Below are positions 16,743 through 25,443 of a stretch of DNA of 44,004 bases, in pieces. The notes beneath the pieces are model-generated. The model made no database searches. It was not told the origin of the DNA and saw only the letters and a program-made list of their open reading frames with translations. Source of the DNA: DATBFX01 sp036558305 (GTDB taxonomy: Bacteria > Chloroflexota > Chloroflexia > Thermomicrobiales > UBA6265). Within the stretch, counting starts at the first letter, position 1, and each line of letters opens with the position of its first letter. Both the position numbers and the translations under genes were made by a program. The DNA lies in the NCBI GenBank assembly GCA_036558305.1, contig DATBFX010000446.1, positions 1 through 44,004 on the forward strand, in the 5' to 3' direction.

Positions 16743-17735
16743 GTGGGCGGCGTGGTGCGGTTTCGCCCATACGATCTGGGCGCGGCGCCGGAGGTCGTGG
16801 CGCTGTGGAATCGGGCAGCGGGTGAGGCATATCCGCTGCGGGAACGGGTGTTGCGGCAGATCGTTGATCTCAATCCGAGTTTCGACGCGGCCGATGCGGT
16901 GCTGGCGCACGAGGGGACGCGGCTGGTCGGGTTCGGTCTCCTCCAGCACTACCGTGGGAATGCGGCGCCGTGCCTGCCGCTGCGCGATCGTGCCTGGCTT
17001 ACCGCGGTCGTCGTCGAGCCAGAGTGGCAACGGCGAGGAATCGGGACGCGGATGTTCGAGTGGCTGCTGTCCCGGTCCACCTCCGGTCTCCCGCCCTCCG
17101 CCTCGCTCGTCGCGGGTGGCGGCATCCACTACTTCTTTCCGGGCGCGCCCGCCGATCTGCCCGCCGCCCGGCCGTTCTTGGAATCGCTCGGCTTCCGCTT
17201 TTCGGGGTGGGTCTACGACGTTCGCGCCGACATCGCCGCAGTTCGGCCCGCGTCCGACGACGAGGCGCTGCTCGCCGCGCGGGGTCTCGGCATCTCCGCC
17301 TGCCGGCCGGCGGAGTGGGAACGGCTGCTCGCCTTCATCGACGCGGAGTTCAACGCAGATTGGTGGCACGATGCCGATTGGTTCCGGCGGGCCGGCGGTT
17401 CGCCCGCCGACTGGCTGCTCCTCCGGCGTGGCGACGGCATCGCCGGGCTTGCCCGTCTCCACTCGCCGAACCAACCCATCATCGGTCCCCCGAACTACTG
17501 GGCGCCGCTGCGCGGGGCAGGTGCGGGAGGGCTGGGTCCGATCGGCATCGCGGCCGACCTGCGGGGCCAGGGGATCGGCAGCGCGTTCCTGCGGGGCGTC
17601 CTGGCGGCGCTCCGGAGGCGGGGGGTGACCGACGCCGTGGCCGATTGGACCGAGCTTCTCGACTACTACGGCCGCGCCGGGTTCCGCGTCTGGAAGCGGT
17701 ACGCGGTCTGCCGCGGGTACGAACCGCATCGGTGA
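16743..17735 (+). CDS. Tandem GNAT N-acetyltransferase
   Basis: The 330-residue protein carries two GNAT-like halves. The first has the acetyl-CoA-binding region LTAVVVEPEWQRRGIGTRMF; the second has GPIGIAADLRGQGIGSAFLR followed by DYYGRAGFRVWKRY. GTG 16743 is taken as start with GGAG 4 nt upstream; GTG at 16752 or 16755 is possible. GNAT enzymes transfer acetyl groups from acetyl-CoA to amines; the acceptor is unknown. It follows the TIM-barrel gene closely and is probably co-transcribed. It converges with the alcohol dehydrogenase gene, with only 4 nt between the stops. Confidence 0.8.
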   Translation: MGGVVRFRPYDLGAAPEVVALWNRAAGEAYPLRERVLRQIVDLNPSFDAADAVLAHEGTRLVGFGLLQHYRGNAAPCLPLRDRAWLTAVVVEPEWQRRGIGTRMFEWLLSRSTSGLPPSASLVAGGGIHYFFPGAPADLPAARPFLESLGFRFSGWVYDVRADIAAVRPASDDEALLAARGLGISACRPAEWERLLAFIDAEFNADWWHDADWFRRAGGSPADWLLLRRGDGIAGLARLHSPNQPIIGPPNYWAPLRGAGAGGLGPIGIAADLRGQGIGSAFLRGVLAALRRRGVTDAVADWTELLDYYGRAGFRVWKRYAVCRGYEPHR

Positions 17736-17739
17736 CGGC

Positions 17740-18858
17740 TTACGCCGCGCCCGCTCCCTGCAAGACGGCCTTCATCACCTTCCCTTCGGCGACGTCGGCG
17801 AGGGCCCGGTTTGCCTCGGGGAGCGGGTAGGGGGTGAGGAAGCGGGCGAGGTCGAAGCGGGCGGCGAGGCGGGGGAGGGATTGGACGTAGCCGAGGTAGT
17901 GGGCTTCGGCGAAGGCCCAGGAGCCGTAGATCTTGAGTTGCTTGCGGGTGATGACGTGGGGATTGATCGGGGTGGGACCGCGGTCGGTGTACTGGCCAAG
18001 GACGAGGTATTTGGCGTTGCGGCGGGCCATCTCGAACCCCTCGGCGACGGCGGCGGGGACACCGGCGCATTCGAGGACGACATCGGCGCCACGTTTGCCG
18101 GGTGTTTCGTCGAGCACCATGCGGAGGCGTTCGGCGGGGTCGGGGGTGGCGAAGACGTCGATGTGGACGTCGCCGATGCCGAGTTCCTTGGCGAGGGAGA
18201 GACGGTTGGCGGGGCCGCCGACGACGATGACCTTGGCGGCGCCGGCGAGTTGGGCGTACATGGCGGCGGCCATACCGACGGGACCGCTGCCCTGGACGAC
18301 GACGGTGTCGCCGACCGCGATGCCGGTGATGTGGTTGACGCCGTGGACGGCGGTGGGGCCGGCGCAACCGAGGGCGATCGCCTGCTCGGGGGTGATACCG
18401 GCGGGAAGGCGGAAAACGGCGGAACCGGGTTGGAGGTAGATGTAGTCGGCCCAGCCGCCGGAGAGGTTCGGCCAGACGTCGAAGCGCTGGTTGACGCCGT
18501 AGACCTTGCGGTCGGCGCAGAGGGTGCGTTCGCGCTCGACGACGCACCAGTAGCATTTGCCGCAGGGGATGTTCGAGGTCCAGGCGACGAGGTCGCCTTG
18601 CTTCAGCGGTTCGCCGGTGAAGTCGGCGCTGACGCCGTCGCCGAGTTGCCAGACGCGGCCGACCGCCTCGTGGCCGAGGACGAGGGGAGTGGGGATGGGG
18701 AGGTTGCCGTGGTGGAGGTGGACGTCGGTGCCGCAGATACCGCCGTAGATGACCTCGGCGACGAGGGCGCCGGGTTGAGGCGAGGGTACGTCTGCTTGGG
18801 TGATGTTGAGGGGCCGGTTGAAGGTTTCGAGGACGGCGGCGCGGCTGGTGGTGGGCAT
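17740..18858 (-). CDS. Zinc-dependent medium-chain alcohol dehydrogenase
   Basis: The 372-residue MDR-family dehydrogenase starts at 18858, with AAAGGAGC upstream. Catalytic zinc site: GGICGTDVH and GHEAVG. A structural zinc loop with four cysteines is intact (CGKCYWCVVERERTLC). The Rossmann motif is VVVQGSGPVGMAAAMYAQ. It should oxidise or reduce an alcohol or polyol with NAD(P); the substrate is not evident. It lies 39 nt downstream of argG on the same strand, so the two may share a transcript, although the intervening TTCGGGG repeat is unusual for an operon spacer. The function has no obvious link to arginine synthesis. Confidence 0.9.
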   Translation of the reverse strand: MPTTSRAAVLETFNRPLNITQADVPSPQPGALVAEVIYGGICGTDVHLHHGNLPIPTPLVLGHEAVGRVWQLGDGVSADFTGEPLKQGDLVAWTSNIPCGKCYWCVVERERTLCADRKVYGVNQRFDVWPNLSGGWADYIYLQPGSAVFRLPAGITPEQAIALGCAGPTAVHGVNHITGIAVGDTVVVQGSGPVGMAAAMYAQLAGAAKVIVVGGPANRLSLAKELGIGDVHIDVFATPDPAERLRMVLDETPGKRGADVVLECAGVPAAVAEGFEMARRNAKYLVLGQYTDRGPTPINPHVITRKQLKIYGSWAFAEAHYLGYVQSLPRLAARFDLARFLTPYPLPEANRALADVAEGKVMKAVLQGAGAA

Positions 18859-18876
18859 TGGTGGGCTCCTTTCGAG

Positions 18877-18897
18877 TTCGGGGTTCGGGGTTCGGGG
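18877..18897. repeat. TTCGGGG x3 heptamer array
   Basis: Three perfect 7-nt units sit between the alcohol dehydrogenase and argG genes and touch the argG stop codon (18898-18900, complement of TTA). Confidence 0.75.
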
Positions 18898-20244
18898 TTA
18901 CGACTCGTGGGTTGGGGTGGTGCCGGGGATTTGGGGGATGGCGCTTTTGTCGGTGAGGGAGATGAGACCGTGGGCGCCGTAGGCGACGAGTTTGGTGCGG
19001 GTATCGGCGATGTCGTTGTTGCGCATGGTGAGCTGGCCGATGCGGTCTTGCGGGGTGAAGGTGGCGGCGCCTTTTTCCATGGTCAGGCGTTCCGGGTCGT
19101 AGGTCAGATTCGGGGATTCGGTGTTGAGGATGGAGTAGTCGTTGCCGCGGCGGAGACCGATCGTGACCTCGCCGGTGATGAGGCGGGCGACCCAGCGCTG
19201 CAAGGATTCGCGGAGCATCATCGCCTGGGGGTCGAACCAGCGGCCCTGGTAGAGGAGGCGGCCGAGGCGGCGACCGCTTTCCCGGTACTGGTCGATGGTG
19301 TCTTCGTTGTGGATGCCGGTGACGAGGCGTTCGTAGGCGACGAAGAGGAGGGCCATACCGGGGGCCTCGTAGATACCGCGGCTCTTCGACTCGATGATGC
19401 GGTTTTCGATCTGATCGCTCATCCCGAGTCCGTGGCGACCGCCGATGGCGTTGGCCTCCATCATCAGGGCGACGGGATCGTCGAAGTGGCGGCCGTTGAT
19501 GGCGACGGGGAGACCGTCTTCGAAGGCGATGCGGACTTCCTCGGAGGCGATCGGGGTTTCTGCGCGCCAGAATGGGACGCCCATGATGGGGTCGACGATG
19601 GTGATGTTGCGGTCGAGGTGTTCGAGGTCTTTGGCCTCGTGGGTGGCGCCGAGGAGGTTCGAGTCCGTGGAGTAGGCTTTTTCGGCGGACATGCGGTAGT
19701 CGAAACCGGCTCGGGTGAGGTAGGCGGACATCTCGGCGCGACCGCCGAGTTCGTCGATGAAGGCTTGATCGAGCCAGGGTTTGTAGATTTGCAGGTTGGG
19801 ATTGACGAGGAGACCGTAGCGGTAAAAGCGTTCGATGTCGTTGCCTTTGAAGGTGCTGCCATCGCCCCAGATGTTGACGCCGTCCTCCTTCATGGCGGTG
19901 ACGAGGATGGTGCCGGTGACGGCGCGACCGAGGGGGGTGGTGTTGAAGTAGGGGAGGGCGGCGGTGGTGACGTGGAAGGCGCCGCATTGGAGGGCCGCCA
20001 ACCCTTCCGAGACGAGTTGGGCGCGGCAATCGACGAGACGGGCCTGCTCGGCGCCGTAGGCACGGGCGCGGCGGGGGATGTCCTCGTAGTCGGTTTCGTC
20101 GGGTTGGCCGAGGTTGGCGGTGTAGGCGTAGGGGATGGCGCCCTTGGCGCGGGTCCAGTGGAGGGCGGCGCTGGTGTCGAGCCCGCCCGAGAAGGCGAGA
20201 CCGATCTTCTGCCCCCTGGGCAATTGCTGGAGAATGGTCGGCAT
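18898..20244 (-). CDS. argG: Argininosuccinate synthase
   Basis: This 448-residue enzyme joins citrulline and aspartate with ATP to form argininosuccinate in arginine synthesis. The N-terminal ATP-pyrophosphatase loop is present (GLAFSGGLDTSAALHW), as are WGDGSTFKGNDIERFYRYG, EAKDLEHLD and EANAIGGRHGLGMSDQIENR. The length and sequence style match the long E. coli-type ArgG (about 447 residues). Start ATG 20244 is preferred: it gives MPTILQQLPRG and has GGAG upstream; an ATG at 20259 is an alternative. No other arginine gene is in the window. A heptamer repeat touches its stop. Confidence 0.95.
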   Translation of the reverse strand: MPTILQQLPRGQKIGLAFSGGLDTSAALHWTRAKGAIPYAYTANLGQPDETDYEDIPRRARAYGAEQARLVDCRAQLVSEGLAALQCGAFHVTTAALPYFNTTPLGRAVTGTILVTAMKEDGVNIWGDGSTFKGNDIERFYRYGLLVNPNLQIYKPWLDQAFIDELGGRAEMSAYLTRAGFDYRMSAEKAYSTDSNLLGATHEAKDLEHLDRNITIVDPIMGVPFWRAETPIASEEVRIAFEDGLPVAINGRHFDDPVALMMEANAIGGRHGLGMSDQIENRIIESKSRGIYEAPGMALLFVAYERLVTGIHNEDTIDQYRESGRRLGRLLYQGRWFDPQAMMLRESLQRWVARLITGEVTIGLRRGNDYSILNTESPNLTYDPERLTMEKGAATFTPQDRIGQLTMRNNDIADTRTKLVAYGAHGLISLTDKSAIPQIPGTTPTHES

Positions 20245-20484
20245 TCGGTTACGCTCCATGAGCGGTGAGTTACCCAGCGGCGGGTGTGGTGCGCGGCCTG
20301 GGTTGGGCGGTCGGTTGTCTGGGGGAGGATTGTACGTGGAGTTGGGGTGGGGGAGGATCGAAGGGACTCCGTTGCATCGGAGCCACCGGCATTCAGGGCT
20401 GAGGAGCTTGGCAATTGAAGTCACCTGTTGCGCGAACGCGTGCGGCTTGCCGATCGACGACCGATCGCAGAACCGTACGTACAC

Positions 20485-20513
20485 TTGTCAATGGGGATGG
20501 CAGGAGCTAGAAT
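20485..20513 (+). promoter_or_regulatory. Sigma-70-like promoter for the NYN gene
   Basis: TTGTCA (20485-20490), a 17-nt spacer and TAGAAT (20508-20513) make a good promoter about 85 nt before the NYN start codon. It lies in the 353-base interval between argG and the NYN gene. Apart from a short hairpin near 20364-20384 I see nothing else there. Confidence 0.6.
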
Positions 20514-20597
20514 ATCCGCGCATCCCCTGCTGCGTCGCCGGCGGGGTGCGAGGTCGCCCACAAGGCGGCCTCAGCGATTTAACAGTAGGATGTGTGC

Positions 20598-21278
20598 ATG
20601 AGCAAGCCGCCAAGGACGCGCGCGAACGTCTACTTTGACGGTTTCAATTTTTACCACGGCCGCTTCCGCGACAGCGCGCGACCGCCGACTTGACAGAACT
20701 GCAAATGGCTTGACCTTCGACGATTCTGTGAGCGAGTCTTTCCCAACTTCGACATCAATCGGATCCGCTATTTCACCGCGCTCGTCAATCCCACACCCCT
20801 CGACCCTGATATCCGGCTGCGGCAGCAGACGTATCTCCGCGCTCTGGAAACCATCCCAAGTCTGACGGTTCATCGAGGGCGATTCGCGACCAACAAGAAG
20901 AAACGGCGGCTCGCAGATCCGCACTTCGCGAAGCCGACGCCACGTCCACCACTGCGAACGGTCGAGGTGATCGAGCAAGAGGAAAAAGGCTCGGACGTCA
21001 ACCTCGCGAGCTATCTGTTGGTCGACGCGTTCGCGCAGGAATACGACATTGCCGTCGTCGTTTCCAACGACTCGGATCTCCTGACTCCGATCTCCCTCGT
21101 GCGTTCTGTGCTGGGCAGGAAGGTGGCACTGCTCAACCCTCGCCCGAGGACGGCCAAGGATCTCCAAGGCGTTGCCGATATCTACAGGGACGTCCGTCTT
21201 GGGCCGCTCCGGGCCTGCCAATTCCCGCCGACCCTGAGAGATGCCAACGGGACGATCACCAAGCCAGCGACGTGGTAA
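20598..21278 (+). pseudogene. NYN-domain (PIN-like) ribonuclease gene interrupted by one in-frame TGA
   Basis: ATG 20598 opens MSKPPRTRANVYFDGFNFYH, the first acidic motif of NYN nucleases, but a TGA at 20691-20693 follows ...SARPPT. Without any frame change the family sequence resumes (QNCKWLDLRRFCERVF, IRYFTALVNP) and runs to TAA 21278 with the remaining acidic motifs (GSDVNLASYLLVDA, VSNDSDLLTP) and the usual tail (QFPPTLRDANG, TKPATW). The only visible defect is this single stop. The promoter and start region look intact. The product would have been a metal-dependent RNase. It may be a recent pseudogene or a sequencing error. Confidence 0.8.
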
Positions 21279-21364
21279 GTTCATGTGCAACTCTTCGCTT
21301 TGGATGCCAGGATGATCGGTGCAGCCGGCTCGGTCGATCGGTGGACGGCAACGCTCTACTGAAG

Positions 21365-22399
21365 CTAGATCGGACCAGCCAGTCGGTAGACCCGTGCCGC
21401 CGTGTCGTGGAACAGCTTGGCCTTTTCGGTCGCCGAATAGTTCGCCGTCAGCCGCTTGAAGGAGTTCCAGAGGACGGTGTAGCTGCACGACACCATGTCG
21501 ACCGGGAAATTCGATTCGAACAGGCAACGATCGGCGCCGAATCGTTCGATGGTGAACTCGTAGTACGGCCGCGTCGCGTCGCAGAGTTCCTGGCTCGACG
21601 GCGGCCGCGGCTTCTCGTGCCAGCCGAAGCCGTTGATCGCCATGTTGATGCCGCCGAGTTTCGCCACGACGTTCGGGCAGGTGGCGAGTTCGGCGATGGA
21701 CGAGCGCCACTCGGCGTAGACGTCTTTGGACTTGTCCGCGTACGATCCGACGCCCAACGGCCCACCGAAGTGGTTGAGGACGATGGTGGTCTCGGGGAAC
21801 GCGCGCGCGAGCGCGGTCACGTCCGGGATTTGGCGGTGGTAGCACCACGCGTCGAACGTCAGTCGGCGCGGCGCGAGTTGGGCAAAACCCTGCCGGAAGT
21901 CGTCGTTGAGGTAGAGGTGCTCGGGCGGGTTGGTCCGGGACTTGGGAAGGGCGGGATCGGCATCCCGCGCCGCCGAGTGCCGGATACCGCGGAACCGGCC
22001 GCCGCCGACGGCGATCTGCGCGTCGAGCACGGCGCCGGCGGCATCGCCCAGGCGGAGATCGGCCGTGCCGACGATACCGGCGGCGATGCGTGTCTTCCCG
22101 TAGATGCCGGAAGCGCTCATCGCCGCGAGACCGTTGACGAACTCGGTCTCGCCGACGGGACGCAACTCCTCCGGCCCGTCGCTCTTGTACATCGCGCCGC
22201 ATTCGAGGAACACGGTCGAGACGACGTTGTGGCCGGCGCCGGTATCCTGGAGGATCTCGTCGAGCAGGTAGCGCGGCATCACTTGCGTCGGGTAGCGGTC
22301 CCAGAGGTGGTGGTGCGGGTCGCAGATCGGCAGATCGGGCTCGATCGGTTGCTCGATGGTCAATGCGAGCCAGTCGTGGTTGGTCGATCGGGTGACCAT
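21365..22399 (-). CDS. Amidohydrolase-2 family metal-dependent hydrolase
   Basis: The protein of about 344 residues is a TIM-barrel hydrolase of the amidohydrolase_2 / COG3618 type, acting on lactones, carboxylates or related substrates. Metal-site motifs: ICDPHHHLWD near the N-terminus, FDAWCYHRQ, VLNHFGGPLG and CLFESNFPVD near the C-terminus. ATG 22399 (MVTRSTNHDW) is chosen because AAGGAG lies 8 nt upstream; the ATG at 22405 would be too close to it. Cytoplasmic, with no signal peptide. It stands alone, convergent with the NYN gene, and its substrate cannot be inferred from neighbours. Confidence 0.85.
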   Translation of the reverse strand: MVTRSTNHDWLALTIEQPIEPDLPICDPHHHLWDRYPTQVMPRYLLDEILQDTGAGHNVVSTVFLECGAMYKSDGPEELRPVGETEFVNGLAAMSASGIYGKTRIAAGIVGTADLRLGDAAGAVLDAQIAVGGGRFRGIRHSAARDADPALPKSRTNPPEHLYLNDDFRQGFAQLAPRRLTFDAWCYHRQIPDVTALARAFPETTIVLNHFGGPLGVGSYADKSKDVYAEWRSSIAELATCPNVVAKLGGINMAINGFGWHEKPRPPSSQELCDATRPYYEFTIERFGADRCLFESNFPVDMVSCSYTVLWNSFKRLTANYSATEKAKLFHDTAARVYRLAGPI

Positions 22400-22680
22400 G
22401 GGCATCGCTCCTTACCGGATTGGTGGTCGCTTTGGTCCCAGTTGCCGTGTGTGCCCATCATGCGGCACGGGCACGCTTGTCGCAATCACCCGGTTTTGGG
22501 CCCGACAGCCGAAGGCACGCCGCGTGACCCTCGTGTCCTGGCTCGACTTAACAAAGTAAGCCGGGTCACATTGAGCTTCCTCCCGACCGGAAACGGGCCG
22601 CAGCGTTCGCGCGTATGTTGCTGACGAACGATCCGCATAAGCGGATGAGCGGGTCGGCGAATGTGAAGGAGAGGGTCATC

Positions 22681-23553
22681 ATGGAAGATCGACGAATCGA
22701 TGTGGTCGCGAAGTTCCTCGCTGCTCCCGACTCGCGTCGGACCTTCATCAGGGGAGCCGGTGCGGCATTGGGGACGATGCTGATTGCCGGCAGACGCTCC
22801 ACGCTCGCGGCCGGCGATTACAAGACGTACGTCGTCGCCTACTACCAGGCAATCGCCGCCCGCCGCTACAAGACCGCCTACGATTTGCTCGGGAGCACAC
22901 TCCAAGCCAACCAGTCGTACGACGGCTTCGTGGCAGGGTATTCGGACACCGATTATGTCGAGTTGAACTCGGTCAAGAACGGCACCGGAGGCACATCCAG
23001 CCGGTACCCGATCGATGTCGTCATCGTCGCCTGGCATACCGACGGCACGATCCATCAATATGACGGCACCTACTACGTCGGTATCGTTGGGGGAACGCCG
23101 AAGATCGTCGGTGCGAAGATTACCGAGGGGCCGGCACCGACCAACCAACCGCCGCTCTGCCGCGCGGCCGACCTCGGTGCGACCTCAACCGGCAACTCCG
23201 CAACCGGCAGCCGGTTCCTGACGATTACGCTCACCAACAAGGGACATTCTGCCTGCGTCCTCGGCGGATTTCCGCGTACTCAGGTACGCGATGCCTCGCA
23301 CGCGCGCGTCATCTCGGCATCCGAGGAGAGCGGCGTGACGATTACGACCGTTCGCCTCGAACCGAATAAGAAGGCGACGCTCGATCTGCGCTGGAACAAT
23401 TGGTGCGATGCCCAGCCGACCGGTCCGCTCTCGACCCTCGTCACACTGCCCGGCAACCTCGGGCACCTGAGCGTCCCCGGCGCGCCCGGTGTGCCGCCGT
23501 GCCTGGGCGATCGCGCGTCGCACCTGACGGAAAAACCGTTCGCGCCCGCGTAG
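22681..23553 (+). CDS. Tat-exported DUF4232 protein
   Basis: The 290-residue protein starts at ATG 22681, with AAGGAG 9 nt upstream. A twin-arginine signal (SRRTFIRGAGAALGTMLIAG) indicates export. The middle section (YKTYVVAYYQAIAARRYKTA, YVELNSVKNGTG) looks like a stress- or SnoaL-like domain. The C-terminal half matches DUF4232: CRAADLGATSTGN, FLTITLTNKGHSACVLGGFP, LDLRWNNWCDAQ, PPCLGDR, with paired cysteines expected to form disulfides outside the cell. Function unknown. It converges with the VOC gene, with 19 nt between stops. Confidence 0.75.
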   Translation: MEDRRIDVVAKFLAAPDSRRTFIRGAGAALGTMLIAGRRSTLAAGDYKTYVVAYYQAIAARRYKTAYDLLGSTLQANQSYDGFVAGYSDTDYVELNSVKNGTGGTSSRYPIDVVIVAWHTDGTIHQYDGTYYVGIVGGTPKIVGAKITEGPAPTNQPPLCRAADLGATSTGNSATGSRFLTITLTNKGHSACVLGGFPRTQVRDASHARVISASEESGVTITTVRLEPNKKATLDLRWNNWCDAQPTGPLSTLVTLPGNLGHLSVPGAPGVPPCLGDRASHLTEKPFAPA

Positions 23554-23572
23554 CCGAATCGTTGCGGCCGCG

Positions 23573-23980
23573 TCAGGTCGGCTGCGGCGTCGATCCGGCC
23601 AGTCCCATCACCAACTGCACGGGGCCGCCCTCCGGATCGGCGATCCAGGCGGCGCGGAGGCGGCCGATGAAATCGTGCGGGCGGCTCAGCGGCGTCGCCC
23701 CGGCCGCGACCAGGCGGGCGAAGGCGGCGTCGACGTCGTCCGTCCAGAGGGCGATTTCGGCGCGCCGCGGTCCCGCGTCGACGTCGAGGCCGTGCATCTG
23801 GCGCGTAGCCTCGACGTCGGCGAAGCCCAGGATCAACCCCTCGAGGCGGACCTCGACGTGGACCGGGGAGCCCGACTCCGGCGTGCGGAACGTTTCGACG
23901 AATCCCAGGGACTCGGTGTAGAAGCGGACGCAGGCTTCGACGTCGCGCACGTAGGCGTTGACTTGCGGATCGCGGAACAC
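23573..23980 (-). CDS. VOC (glyoxalase/dioxygenase fold) family protein
   Basis: The 135-residue protein is a single VOC-fold unit: VNAYVRDVEACVRFYTESLG, EVRLEGLILGFADVE, IALWTDDVDAAFARLVAAGA, AWIADPEGGPVQLVMGL. The start is GTG 23980, with GGGGAGGATC about 7 nt upstream. VOC proteins use a metal for isomerase, dioxygenase or resistance roles; the first usual His ligand position is Asn here (VNAYV) and the last Glu may be replaced, so metal binding is uncertain. Cytoplasmic. Substrate unknown. Confidence 0.8.
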   Translation of the reverse strand: MFRDPQVNAYVRDVEACVRFYTESLGFVETFRTPESGSPVHVEVRLEGLILGFADVEATRQMHGLDVDAGPRRAEIALWTDDVDAAFARLVAAGATPLSRPHDFIGRLRAAWIADPEGGPVQLVMGLAGSTPQPT

Positions 23981-24381
23981 GTCTGATCCTCCCCTCGCGG
24001 CACGGACACGATGACGCGCGGCAGTCGGGGGCGATGCCGTCGAGCGCGGGTCGATTCTCGCCCGCAACACGCGGTTCGACAAGAAACACCGGGGTATGCC
24101 CGGGTTGTCATAGAAGCGGCTCTGCCCGTCGAAAATGGGTGTGACGCGTCCGCGCAGGATCGGTTCGCAGGAGAGCGGCAATCCCCGTTTGGCCACGGAC
24201 GCGGTCCTCAGCCTTGCTGTGACCGGAAGCGCTTCGCCGTTGACTTCAGTCGGTGCCGGTAGCGAGCACCACCGCGGCCACATCGCGGTTCCCCCAGTCG
24301 TGAAACCTTGGCGGTATCGACCGCGTTTCAGCCGACCTTGGACGACGATGGGTCGTCCGTAATGGAATGTGAGGGTCTCCG
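23981..24381. other. Intergenic region between divergent genes
   Basis: These 401 bases separate the VOC gene (minus) and a secreted protein gene (plus). Both promoters should lie here, but I find no convincing -35/-10 pair. A short inverted repeat, CCGGG GTATG CCCGG, is near 24091-24106. Reading frames present have no family resemblance or ribosome-binding site. No RNA gene is recognised. Confidence 0.4.
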
Positions 24382-25146
24382 ATGTTTCGTACCTTTCGTG
24401 TGCTATCGGTTCTCGCCCTCGTCGTTTCGGTCGTGTCACTCGTCGTCCCGTTCGCCACAACCGCCTCTGCGAAAGGCACCACGTCGTTGACCATCCGCGT
24501 GCGCTCGTGTCCCGAGGGCAGCGTGTTCGTCGGCGAGAAGCCTGTCGGCCCGGTCGGCTCCTGCAGGGTGCCGCAACAGGCGGTCTCGTTTTCCGTCGAC
24601 GGTGGTGCGGCGCAGGTGGTCGATGCCGACGGAAATGTGACGTTCACCGGTTTGTCGGCCGGATCTCATGGCGTGAAGGAGGTCGGGGGACCGACGCTTG
24701 AACTTGTCCTCTGTGGCTTGCGCGGGTCGGACCAATCGGCCCAGGTCCCGTCCAACGAATCGGAATTCTCGGTAAGTCTTCTTAACGGCAAAGAGACAGT
24801 GTGCTCTGCGTTTGGCTTCGATCCGAGCGCGACGCTCACGATCCACGCGCGCGTCTGTCACAGCGATCCGACGACCGACATCTTCACCGAGTGTCACGGG
24901 AATCCGTTGCGAACGGCCGTCAAGTTCGGGATCGACTCGCGGCATGCCAGATCCCTCGACAGCCACGGCAATGCTCGCTTTCGGGAACTCGCCGCCGGCG
25001 GTCACCGGCTCTATCTCGACGGCTCGCTTGGCGACGGGGTCCACGTCCGAATCTTCTGCACCCGCCTCGGCGAGATCACGGGATCGATGCTCGTTCAACT
25101 GCGGGTCGACGAGCAGATGACCTGCGACTTCTACGTGATCGAATAG
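24382..25146 (+). CDS. Secreted protein with two cysteine-bearing repeats
   Basis: The 254-residue protein has a clear signal peptide (LSVLALVVSVVSLVVPFATT, ASAKG). The mature part is two roughly 100-residue repeats. Each begins with a beta strand and Cys (LTIRVRSCPEG; LTIHARVCHSD), has a central VDADGNVTFTGLSAGSH or LDSHGNARFRELAAGGH turn, and ends with Cys pairs (VLCGL, ETVCSAF; IFCTRL, MTCDFY). The pattern resembles prealbumin-like surface domains with disulfides. Function unknown. GAGGGTCTCCG precedes the ATG. A hairpin follows the stop at 25192. Confidence 0.65.
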   Translation: MFRTFRVLSVLALVVSVVSLVVPFATTASAKGTTSLTIRVRSCPEGSVFVGEKPVGPVGSCRVPQQAVSFSVDGGAAQVVDADGNVTFTGLSAGSHGVKEVGGPTLELVLCGLRGSDQSAQVPSNESEFSVSLLNGKETVCSAFGFDPSATLTIHARVCHSDPTTDIFTECHGNPLRTAVKFGIDSRHARSLDSHGNARFRELAAGGHRLYLDGSLGDGVHVRIFCTRLGEITGSMLVQLRVDEQMTCDFYVIE

Positions 25147-25191
25147 ACCGGCACCCGTGAGCTCCCGCGGACGCTTTCTCGGACGGAGTTA

Positions 25192-25221
25192 CGAAGGGCC
25201 GACCTACCGTCCGGCCCTTCG
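25192..25221 (+). terminator. 10-bp hairpin downstream of secreted protein gene
   Basis: CGAAGGGCCG (25192-25201) pairs with CGGCCCTTCG (25212-25221) around a 10-nt loop, 45 nt after the stop. No T-tract follows. Confidence 0.5.
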
Positions 25222-25443
25222 CCGATGACAAGATCACCAATGCTCCTCGATCACGACGATGTCCGGGGTCGACGGGAAAGACCGGCGGCCAACCCCGGCG
25301 GAAACGTTCGGACGTAGCGGTACTCGGCGCGCACCCGCGGGACCGCCATGGTGGCGTGTGCTTCAATTGCGTCGTTCACGGACCGATCGGGTGGTCAGGA
25401 CCGCGTCGAGGCGCCGGTGCGGTCCGCGGGAGGGAAGTCGACG

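Noticed and set aside
17881..20268. A 795-codon plus-strand frame opposite the alcohol dehydrogenase and argG genes
   Set aside because: Composition is Gly/Val/Asp/Glu-rich as expected for the complement of these genes; both opposite genes are firm.
20364..20384. Hairpin upstream of argG considered as a T-box or arginine riboswitch element
   Set aside because: The CTCCG/CGGAG stem is short and the T-box GGTGGNACCGCG sequence is not present; no specifier loop could be drawn.
14973..20693. TGA recoding, suggested by two in-frame TGA codons (14973, 20691)
   Set aside because: Many intact genes here end in TGA (for example at 12546 and 27780), and one of the two broken genes also has a frameshift, so ordinary decay explains them.
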